The notes under the pieces: model-generated
Told to the model about the DNA's origin: nothing
Databases searched by the model: none
Seen by the model: only the letters and a program-made list of their open reading frames with translations
Translations under genes and position numbers: made by a program
NCBI GenBank assembly: GCA_002254595.1
Contig: NJEH01000006.1
Location: forward strand, 1 to 25,774
Reading direction: 5' to 3'
From: Thermofilum sp. ex4484_15
GTDB taxonomy: Archaea > Thermoproteota > Thermoprotei > Thermofilales > EX4484-15
DNA length: 25,774 nt
Shown: positions 7,368 through 13,224 of the stretch, one piece after another
Layout of the letters: each line of letters starts with the position of its first letter
How positions within the stretch are numbered: the stretch's first letter is position 1

Positions 7368-8371
7368 GGCATTACGATGACGTATTAGTACTAGGAATAG
7401 AATCAACAGCCCATACCTTCGGGGTAGGAATAGCCTCCTCTAAGGGATTAATACTTTCTAATATCAATTCCACTTACGTCCCCTCGAAGGGGGGTATCCA
7501 TCCTAGGGAGGCCGCGGAGCACCACTCTAAGGTAGCTTCTCAAGTAGTTCTTAAGGCATTGGAAGTAGCGCACGTAAACTTAGAGGAACTAGATGGGATA
7601 GCTGTAGCTTTAGGTCCTGGCTTAGGACCTTGCCTAAGGGTAGGAGCGACTTTAGCTAGAGCTCTCTCCCTTATGCTAAATAAACCTTTAATACCGGTAA
7701 ATCACGCTGTAGCGCATATAGAGATAGGTAGGTTAGATACGGGCTTTAAGGACCCTTTAGTAGTTTATGTTTCCGGCGGCAATACGCTAATAGCGGCTTT
7801 TAACGAAGGTAGGTATAGGGTATTCGGTGAGACTTTAGATATAGCACTAGGTAATTGTATAGATGTCTTTGCGAGAAAAGTAGGTTTAGGTTTTCCGGGA
7901 GTACCGGAAGTAGAGGGGAAAGCACTTTCTTGGAAGGAATTTGTAAAATTACCCTATACCGTTAAGGGGCAGGACATCTCGTGTTCGGGCCTACTTACGG
8001 CTGCCTTAAGGAAGGTAAATGAAGGGAGGAGATTAGAGGATATATGTTTCAGCTTACTCGAAACAGCTTACTGTATGTTAGTAGAGGTTACTGAAAGGGC
8101 ATTAGTACATACCTCTAAGCGTGAAGTTTTACTTACTGGAGGGGTTGCTAGGAGCAAATTACTTAGTGAGAAGTTGAAGTTGATGGCTAAAGAGCATGGT
8201 GCTAAGTTTAAAGCTGTAAGAGCGGAATACGCTGGGGATAATGGAGCGATGATAGCTTATACGGGGGCGTTAGCCCTTAAACATGGTATCATGATTAAGG
8301 TAAAGGATGGCGGCATAAGACCTAGATGGCGTATAGAAGAGGTAGAAGTACCTTGGAGGAGGGAAGAGTAA
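7364..8371 (+). CDS. kae1: KEOPS subunit Kae1, tRNA threonylcarbamoyltransferase
   Basis: Catalytic subunit that moves the threonylcarbamoyl group from TC-AMP to A37 of ANN-decoding tRNAs. It belongs to the ASKHA fold. Seen motifs are GIESTAHTFGVGI (phosphate 1), HPREAAEHHS, the metal ligands in NHAVAHIE (His114 and His118), YVSGGNT, ALGNCIDVFAR, LLTGGVA and AGDNGAMIAYTG with the ligand Asp292. At 335 residues it is a stand-alone Kae1, not fused to Bud32 as in some euryarchaea. One oddity is the nucleotide-binding loop, which reads FPGVPEVE where the family normally has PGGP. The gene overlaps eS27 by four bases and is followed directly by bud32. Confidence 0.96.
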   Translation: MRHYDDVLVLGIESTAHTFGVGIASSKGLILSNINSTYVPSKGGIHPREAAEHHSKVASQVVLKALEVAHVNLEELDGIAVALGPGLGPCLRVGATLARALSLMLNKPLIPVNHAVAHIEIGRLDTGFKDPLVVYVSGGNTLIAAFNEGRYRVFGETLDIALGNCIDVFARKVGLGFPGVPEVEGKALSWKEFVKLPYTVKGQDISCSGLLTAALRKVNEGRRLEDICFSLLETAYCMLVEVTERALVHTSKREVLLTGGVARSKLLSEKLKLMAKEHGAKFKAVRAEYAGDNGAMIAYTGALALKHGIMIKVKDGGIRPRWRIEEVEVPWRREE

Positions 8372-8997
8372 TAGGCGTAGGAGCCGAGGCTGTATTAATA
8401 TTATGTACGTGGTTAGGGTTAAAGGCGGTAAAGAAGATCAGGATACGTAAGAGCTATAGGCATAAAGTTTTGGACGAGGATTTAAGAAGGGAAAGAACGA
8501 TCTTAGAGGCTAGATTAATGTACGAAGCTAGGAGGTTGGGCGTTCCGTCACCAACCCTTTACGATGTGGATTTAGATAACTATTGTATAGTGATGGAGTA
8601 TATAGAGGGACCTAAGTTAAGAGAGGTAATGAGTAAGTTGAGAACTAAGGAATTAAGGGCTATACTAAGTAAACTAGGTTATGCCGTAGGTATACTTCAC
8701 GCTAATGGTATAGTTCACGGTGATTTAACTACTTCTAATGTAATACTAAAGGAGGGAATTCCCTTCCTAATAGATTACGGGTTAGGATCTTTCAGTTACG
8801 ATACGGAGGAGAGAGCTATAGACCTTCATATACTATTGAGGTCCTTGGAGAGCACGCATTACTCGTTATCCAAAAAGGCCTTTAAAATGTTCCTAAAGGG
8901 ATATTCTAACGCCTTAGGTAGGGAGATACTTTTTAACGTTTTAAAGAAAGTAAAGGAGATAAGAAGGAGGGGTAGGTACGTTAAGGAGAGGGCTTGA
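8353..8997 (+). CDS. bud32: KEOPS subunit Bud32, atypical small protein kinase/ATPase
   Basis: Small RIO-like kinase that stimulates Kae1 inside KEOPS. The N-terminal VIGVGAEAVL is the Bud32 GAEA motif, followed by LKAVKKIRIRKSYRHKVLD, the usual lysine and K-x-YRHP-like segment. VMEYIEGPKL is the hinge. HGDLTTSN holds the catalytic aspartate and IDYGLG is the DFG-equivalent. With TTG at 8353 the protein has 214 residues. This start overlaps the Kae1 stop by 19 bases and has GAGGT nine bases upstream. The ATG at 8326 would add nine residues unlike the family and has no ribosome-binding site. The C-terminus RGRYVKERA is typical of Bud32. The stop lies in TTGA together with the expected start of rdgB. 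Confidence 0.94.
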   Translation: MEEGRVIGVGAEAVLILCTWLGLKAVKKIRIRKSYRHKVLDEDLRRERTILEARLMYEARRLGVPSPTLYDVDLDNYCIVMEYIEGPKLREVMSKLRTKELRAILSKLGYAVGILHANGIVHGDLTTSNVILKEGIPFLIDYGLGSFSYDTEERAIDLHILLRSLESTHYSLSKKAFKMFLKGYSNALGREILFNVLKKVKEIRRRGRYVKERA

Positions 8998-9553
8998 AAT
9001 CCTTTTCGTAACCGGTAATAAGTATAAGTTCCTTGAAGCAAGTTATGTAGCTAAGGAATACGGCATTTCACTTAGGTTTTACCCCCATCCTAAGCTTGAA
9101 ATACAATCTATTGATCTACGTAAGGTAGTACTATTTTCCTTAGCGAACTTAATTAATGAATTAGGGGATAAAGCGTTTTTGGTGGAGGATGCCGGGTTAT
9201 TCATAGAGGCCCTTAACGGCTTTCCAGGCGCTTATAGCTCCTTCGCGTATAAGACCCTAGGTTGTAAAGGAATACTTAAGCTACTAGAGGACATACCTCC
9301 TCCTAGATGGGCTTACTTTAAATCGTGCGTAGGTTATTATGACGGCCATGGGAGGATAACGGTGGTAGAGGGAGTATGTAGGGGGAAAATATCTCTAGAT
9401 GAAAGAGGTTCACGTGGTTTTGGCTTCGACCCTATATTTATTCCTGAAGGAAGTAATAATAGGACTTTTGCGGAGATGGAAGTATTAGAGAAGAACGAAT
9501 ATTCACATAGGGCTAAAGCCTTAAGGGAGCTATTTCAACATTTTAAATTTTAG
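8994..9553 (+). CDS. rdgB: RdgB/HAM1-type XTP/dITP pyrophosphatase, start region frameshifted by one base
   Basis: House-cleaning NTPase that hydrolyses non-canonical ITP/XTP and their deoxy forms to monophosphates. The reading frame ILFVTGNKYKFLEA at the N-terminus holds the TGNxxK substrate motif. Later come LVEDAGLFIEALNGFPGAYS, the catalytic acid region, GFGFDPIF and NEYSHRAKAL. All are family hallmarks, and the total of about 186 residues is normal. No ATG, GTG or TTG precedes ILFVTGN in its frame. A TTG at 8994, in the usual TTGA overlap with the bud32 stop, is one base out of frame. One extra A in the AAA at 8997-8999 would give MKILFVTGN. A start at TTG 9179 would remove the TGNxxK motif and is unlikely. 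This is either a sequencing error or an unusual start. Confidence 0.82.
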
Positions 9554-9607
9554 GATCAGCGGAGGTGCTTTTTCTTCACCGTTACGAGCAGGTCAGTTTC
9601 ATCATCC
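9553..9607 (-). ncRNA. Candidate C/D-box guide sRNA
   Basis: On the minus strand a C box ATGATGA (9599-9605) and a D box CTGA (9556-9559) are framed by GGA and TCC, which can pair as a short end stem. An internal C' box GTGAAGA (9573-9579), one base off consensus, lies between them. The D-side guide is AAAAGCACCTCCG (13 bases). The first guide begins AACTGACCTG, before a weak D' (CTCG or CTGC). Total length is about 55 bases, right for archaeal sRNAs. It sits between convergent genes, so the element is not explained by coding. The D guide could pair with the ACGGAGG tract that I recall from domain V of 23S rRNA. No rRNA is in the window, so the target is unchecked. Confidence 0.6.
9568..9574 (+). 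terminator. Possible T-rich terminator after rdgB
   Basis: CTTTTTC shortly after the rdgB stop is the only T run in the convergent gap. Archaeal RNA polymerase can stop at such runs, but the same bases belong to the sRNA candidate on the other strand. Confidence 0.25.
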
Positions 9608-9657
9608 TATAAGGTACATATACTACTCTAACCTCCCCTTAATAAGCATTGCTACAC

Positions 9658-10152
9658 TTAATCACCATGTTCCTCCTCATTGATACCTTTCCTTACCTTA
9701 ACCGCTACTCCCCTCTTAAAGGCCATCATTTCCTTCGCTGAAAGTAATGCCTTCCCTACCGCTAATAACCTATCCTCTTCGTTTACCACTATTACTTCCT
9801 CGCCTGCCCTTATTTCTGGATCCACATTAACTACATGTTTAGCGAATACGCTCCTACCCTTAGCTATGTCCTTAGATGCTACCTTTGATACCACTACTCT
9901 TAATTTAGGCGGTTTAAATACCTTCATTAAACGCTTAGCTCCATGTATAGTTAAAGCTATTAACCCGTCATTAGCTCTTATGGTAGCTATTAGCTTACCC
10001 TTATAGTATACCCCCCTAATTCTGCCCGTCCTAGGGGACCTTACTACTTTAATTCCCTCCTCAAAGAGAGCCTGCCCTGCTCCTCTCCCGAACTGGTAAT
10101 CCGCTATAGCTCTTAACTTCGTTAATTCCTCCTCTCTTACTTCGTCCATCAT
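9658..10152 (-). CDS. PUA-domain RNA-binding protein
   Basis: A 164-residue protein. The C-terminal 80 residues form a PUA domain of the archaeosine/pseudouridine-synthase type: GRSVFAKHVVNVDPEIRAGEEVIVV, then LLAVGKALLSAKEMMAF and RGVAVKVRKG. The N-terminal half carries ADYQFGRGAGQALFEEGI and LIATIRANDGLIALTIHGAKRL, a small domain that precedes PUA in several archaeal proteins of this kind. No transglycosylase or synthase active site is present, so it is probably an RNA-binding accessory protein. The start is an ATG pair at 10152 and 10149, with GGAGAT just upstream and a TATA box about 26 bases before the first ATG. It is divergent from mbf1. Confidence 0.78.
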   Translation of the reverse strand: MMDEVREEELTKLRAIADYQFGRGAGQALFEEGIKVVRSPRTGRIRGVYYKGKLIATIRANDGLIALTIHGAKRLMKVFKPPKLRVVVSKVASKDIAKGRSVFAKHVVNVDPEIRAGEEVIVVNEEDRLLAVGKALLSAKEMMAFKRGVAVKVRKGINEEEHGD

Positions 10153-10171
10153 CTATATCTCCTATCGGAAT

Positions 10172-10198
10172 TAAAGTTAAATACGAGCGTTTAAATGA
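10172..10198. promoter_or_regulatory. Divergent promoters of the PUA gene and mbf1-hflX-trm56
   Basis: The minus strand has CGTATTTAACTTTA (10172-10185), centred about 26 bases before the PUA gene ATG at 10152. The plus strand has CGTTTAAATGA (10188-10198), centred about 22 bases before the mbf1 ATG at 10215. Both distances fit leaderless or nearly leaderless transcripts from a gap of only 62 bases. Confidence 0.5.
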
Positions 10199-10214
10199 TT
10201 AATGTAGGAACCTT

Positions 10215-10679
10215 ATGCCTACTTGTGAAATTTGCGGTAGGAATATAGTTAGTAAGGCTTACTTAATAAGAATGGGGAGAGCGGAGTACATAGCTTGTAA
10301 GGCTTGTGCGGAGAGGCATGGTAAAATAGTTAGGGTAATAGAGCTAGGGAGGAGCGTTAAGAAGACTACCGTTAAGAAATATATCCCAAGGAGCACGACT
10401 GAGGTAGAGGTAGTTGAAGATTATGCCGAGAGGGTTAGGAGGGCTAGGGAGGAATTAGGTTATACTAGGGAATTATTAGCTAGGCTAATCGGTGAGAGGG
10501 AATCCACGATTAGGAGAATCGAGAACGGTACCTTTACTCCTCCTTTAGATTTAGCTAGAAGACTCGAAAAGGTATTAAAAATTAAGTTAATAGAGGAGGT
10601 AAACGAAGAACCTTTAGAGGGCAATAGAGGTAGGTTGGAACTTACGCTAGGGGACATAGTAAATTTTAAGGAGGAGTAA
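10215..10679 (+). CDS. mbf1: Multiprotein bridging factor 1 (MBF1), zinc-ribbon plus helix-turn-helix
   Basis: Archaeal MBF1 protein of 154 residues. An N-terminal zinc ribbon has CEICGRNI paired with CKACAERHG. After a basic linker, residues 77-125 form a Cro/C1-type HTH: YAERVRRAREELGYTRELLA, then LIGERESTIRRIENG and PPLDLARRLEKVLKI. Archaeal MBF1 is known to associate with the small ribosomal subunit, while the eukaryotic protein bridges TBP and activators. The last residues are acidic. The gene starts an operon with hflX and trm56, with a two-base gap before hflX. The short leader suggests leaderless translation. Confidence 0.92.
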   Translation: MPTCEICGRNIVSKAYLIRMGRAEYIACKACAERHGKIVRVIELGRSVKKTTVKKYIPRSTTEVEVVEDYAERVRRAREELGYTRELLARLIGERESTIRRIENGTFTPPLDLARRLEKVLKIKLIEEVNEEPLEGNRGRLELTLGDIVNFKEE

Positions 10680-10681
10680 GT

Positions 10682-11980
10682 GTGGAAAGGGTAATTTTAG
10701 TTCAGAGGAAGTTACCTCATGAAAGGAACTACTTAGACGAATTAGCTTCCCTAGCTGAAGTAGCGGGTTACATTCCGGTAGCTAAGGTAGTACAAGTTAG
10801 GAAACCAGATTCTAAATATGAAATAGGCAAGGGAAAAGTTAGAGAACTAGCCATATTAGTAAGAAAATTGAAAGTAAGAAAGGTAATCTTCTTTAACGAA
10901 CTAAAACCCGTTCAACTCCATAACTTAATGAAGGAGTTAGGAGTGGAAGTCATAGATAGATTCCAGTTAATACTGGAGATATTTATCAAAAGGGCAGGGA
11001 CTAAAGAGGCTAAACTGCAAATAGAGTTAGCTAGCTTAAGGAAGGAGCTATCCCTACTTAAGGATTACATCCATTTCGCTAAGATTAACGAGTTCCCGGG
11101 TTTTCTTTCGGGTGGCGAGTATTCGTTAAGATACCATGAGAAGAGGATAAAGAGGAGGATAGCTAGGATAGTGAGGGAATTAGAGAACATAAGGAGGGCT
11201 AAGGAGTATAAGTACGATAAAAGGGCTTTAACTGGAGTCTACCAGGTAACTTTAACCGGCTATACAGGATCCGGTAAAACTACTCTTTTTAACGTTCTGA
11301 GCAAGGAGGAGGGTTACGTAGATGGTAAGCCTTTCGCTACATTATCCACTACTACTAGGAGGGTGAGGATACTAGGACATCCATTCCTAATATCTGATAC
11401 CATAGGGTTCATCGATTCACTACCTCCGTTGCTTCTAGAAGCTTTCTATACCACTTTAGAGGAGATTTGTATGGCCGATATAGCCTTAATCCTCGTAGAC
11501 GCTAGCGAACCCTTAGGGGAAGTGGAGAGGAAATTAGTTACTAGTTTAGATACCTTAGATGAGATAGGAGCTACTTATGTTAATAAACTCATCGTCTTAA
11601 ATAAAATAGACAAAATAACTGACGAGGAATTAAAGGAGAGGACGGATTTAGTTAAAGGATACTTCGACGGATATGTAGTAGCTATATCTGCTGAGAGGTT
11701 AATTAACTTGGATGAACTTAAGTTATATCTACTTAAGGTACTCCCGGAGTATAGAAGCTATAAGCTCTTAATCCCCCTTGAAGATAATCGCCTAAACGGG
11801 TTGATAGGGGAAATCTATGAGAACTCGTACATACACTCCGTAGGTATCAAGGATGGAATGCTAGAGCTAAAGGTGGGAGCTAAAGGAGCGTGGGCACCGG
11901 TAATGAAGGGTATAGTAGATGAATTAGGGGGTCGTTTCATTGAGCTCGAGGAGGATTTACGTACTAAGGTTAGGACATAG
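10682..11980 (+). CDS. hflX: HflX-family ribosome-associated GTPase
   Basis: GTPase that binds the large ribosomal subunit and in bacteria splits stalled ribosomes. The first 190 residues are the HflX N-terminal domain with the glycine-rich AGTKEAKLQIELASLRKELS helix and a GFLSGGEYSLRYHEKRI segment. The G domain follows, with G1 GYTGSGKTTLFN, G3 DTIGFIDSLP and G4 NKID. A C-terminal extension of about 70 residues ends after LEEDLRTKVRT. Length 432 is in the family range. The start GTG at 10682 has GGAGG upstream within the end of mbf1. It overlaps trm56 by 41 bases at its 3' end. Confidence 0.93.
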   Translation: MERVILVQRKLPHERNYLDELASLAEVAGYIPVAKVVQVRKPDSKYEIGKGKVRELAILVRKLKVRKVIFFNELKPVQLHNLMKELGVEVIDRFQLILEIFIKRAGTKEAKLQIELASLRKELSLLKDYIHFAKINEFPGFLSGGEYSLRYHEKRIKRRIARIVRELENIRRAKEYKYDKRALTGVYQVTLTGYTGSGKTTLFNVLSKEEGYVDGKPFATLSTTTRRVRILGHPFLISDTIGFIDSLPPLLLEAFYTTLEEICMADIALILVDASEPLGEVERKLVTSLDTLDEIGATYVNKLIVLNKIDKITDEELKERTDLVKGYFDGYVVAISAERLINLDELKLYLLKVLPEYRSYKLLIPLEDNRLNGLIGEIYENSYIHSVGIKDGMLELKVGAKGAWAPVMKGIVDELGGRFIELEEDLRTKVRT

Positions 11981-12488
11981 ACCTCAGAGAGATAAAAGGA
12001 TAAGTACACACGTAGGTTTAGTAGCTAGGGCTTTTGGTGCTCACGGTATAATATATTCCGGAGGTAAGGACGAAAACTTATTACGTAGCTTAAGGAAGGT
12101 AGTGGATCTATGGGGCGGAGATTTTGATATACGTTATGAAAGCGATTGGAGAGAGGTTATTAGGGAATGGAAAGAGAGAGGAGGGGTGGTAATACATTTA
12201 ACTATGTATGGTGAGAACATAGCTAGTAGCGATGTATTAAAGAGGATAAAGGAAACGGGAGCTGATTTACTTATAGTAGTGGGCGCCGAGAAGGTACCAG
12301 GGAGACTCTTCGAATTGGCCGATTTTAATGTAGCTATAGGTAACCAACCTCATAGTGAAGTAGCAGCTTTAGCATTGTTTCTAGATAGGCTTTACGCCGG
12401 TAGGGAGTTACTTAAAGAGTTTAAGGGAGCTAAGTTAAGGATAGTACCTCAAAGTAAAGGTAAGAAGGTAATTTACTCCCTTAAATGA
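11940..12488 (+). CDS. trm56: tRNA (cytidine(56)-2'-O)-methyltransferase Trm56
   Basis: Archaeal SPOUT-class methylase that 2'-O-methylates C56 in the T loop of tRNAs using S-adenosylmethionine. Its signature opening is YVLRLGHRPQRDKR, followed by STHVGLVARAFGAHGIIYSG. The knotted SAM site is HLTMYGENI, then LLIVVGAEKVPGRLFELADFNVAIGNQPHSEVAALALFLDRL in the C-terminal part. Length 182 is typical. The only start-type codon before the conserved start is TTG at 11940, giving MSSRRIYVLRLG and a 41-base overlap with hflX. Its modification target is the same tRNA population as the t6A enzymes in this window. Confidence 0.95.
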   Translation: MSSRRIYVLRLGHRPQRDKRISTHVGLVARAFGAHGIIYSGGKDENLLRSLRKVVDLWGGDFDIRYESDWREVIREWKERGGVVIHLTMYGENIASSDVLKRIKETGADLLIVVGAEKVPGRLFELADFNVAIGNQPHSEVAALALFLDRLYAGRELLKEFKGAKLRIVPQSKGKKVIYSLK

Positions 12489-12491
12489 TAT

Positions 12492-13001
12492 CTACAACTT
12501 CTCTAACTTATGTATCAGCTCCTCTAAGAGGGCTATAATTTCCTTGTTATCATAAGGTTCTAATATACTTCCGCAAACTGGACATCTGAACATATTGTTA
12601 AAGGCTTCATCGAAGGTAAGTCTAGGAATATCCCTATTTATACATATATAAAAAGTATTACTCTTTTCGTACTCTAATCTAGCCTTAAGCCTCGATATGA
12701 CGCGCTCCTTACGTTCCCTTAAGACGTCCTCTATACTTTCATCTGTTACCCTCCAGTAATAGGTATACCAACCTATTTTTTCATCTCTAACCCTCCTGTA
12801 CTTTAGCAATCTAGCATCGAATAATTTATGCAGTAACGTCCTTACTTCATTTACCTGAAGTCCTACCTCCTTAGCTATTTCCTCATCAGTAGCCTCCCCC
12901 TTTAGTATTATGATTTTCATAGCTTCCCTAGCTTTAATACCGCAGATGGCCTCTGTTAATTCCAATAATAGCGCCTTTTCGACTGTTGTTAAAGCGCTCA
13001 T
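12492..13001 (-). CDS. tfe: Transcription factor E, alpha subunit (TFE, TFIIE-alpha homologue)
   Basis: Basal factor that helps open promoters with TBP, TFB and RNA polymerase. Residues 1-95 form the extended winged helix: GEATDEEIAKEVGLQVNEVR, then LLHKLFDARLLKYRR and GWYTYYWRV. A coiled linker of basic and acidic residues follows. The zinc-ribbon region is FYICINRDIPRLTFDEA and FRCPVCGSIL. Here only Cys120 remains of the first CxxC pair, with Arg at 123. The second pair, Cys140 and Cys143, is intact. The length of 169 is normal. The ATG at 13001 is nearly leaderless. It is divergent from tRNA-Ala. Confidence 0.93.
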   Translation of the reverse strand: MSALTTVEKALLLELTEAICGIKAREAMKIIILKGEATDEEIAKEVGLQVNEVRTLLHKLFDARLLKYRRVRDEKIGWYTYYWRVTDESIEDVLRERKERVISRLKARLEYEKSNTFYICINRDIPRLTFDEAFNNMFRCPVCGSILEPYDNKEIIALLEELIHKLEKL

Positions 13002-13025
13002 CGTTAGTAAGATTCAGTACGACGA

Positions 13026-13039
13026 TATTTAAATTATAG
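13026..13039 (-). promoter_or_regulatory. TATA box of tfe
   Basis: The minus strand carries CTATAATTTAAATA, centred about 31 bases before the ATG at 13001, giving a leader of only a few bases. Confidence 0.5.
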
Positions 13040-13054
13040 CTCTTATAGCGAAAT

Positions 13055-13064
13055 GTTTATTTAG
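13055..13064 (+). promoter_or_regulatory. TATA box of tRNA-Ala
   Basis: GTTTATTTAG lies about 30 bases before the first base of the tRNA, as expected for an archaeal tRNA promoter with a short 5' leader. Confidence 0.45.
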
Positions 13065-13089
13065 GCTTTAAGTCGAAGATAAATAACAG

Positions 13090-13163
13090 GGGCCGGTAGC
13101 TCAGCGGAAGAGCGCCCGCTTGGCGTGCGGGAGGTCGGGGGTTCAAATCCCCCCGGTCCACCA
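13090..13163 (+). tRNA. tRNA-Ala (anticodon GGC), CCA encoded, one nucleotide short
   Basis: Cloverleaf read directly. Acceptor GGGCCGG at 13090-13096 pairs with CCGGTCC at 13153-13159, including G3-U70, the alanine identity pair. The D arm is GCTC/GAGC. The anticodon stem is CCCGC/GCGGG with loop TTGGCGT, so the anticodon is GGC. The T loop is TTCAAAT with GGGGG on its 5' side. The discriminator is A at 13160 and CCA follows in the DNA. The six C at 13149-13154 cannot supply both a five-pair T stem and a seven-pair acceptor stem, since seven C would be needed. The gene is therefore one base shorter than standard. No intron is present. Confidence 0.92.
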
Positions 13164-13224
13164 AATACCTCTAACATACCCTCATCATTCTTCATGGTGC
13201 TATAGGTTTAATGGATGCTTATAA

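Noticed and set aside
8326..8352. ATG at 8326 as start of bud32
   Set aside because: The added nine residues are unlike the family, there is no ribosome-binding site, and TTG 8353 has one.
9179..9553. rdgB starting at TTG 9179 as a short protein
   Set aside because: It would drop the TGNxxK motif, which is present intact in the same frame upstream.
13164..13224. C-box-like ATGATGA on the minus strand after tRNA-Ala
   Set aside because: No D box follows before the sequence runs into the antisense of the tRNA, so a guide RNA is not supported.
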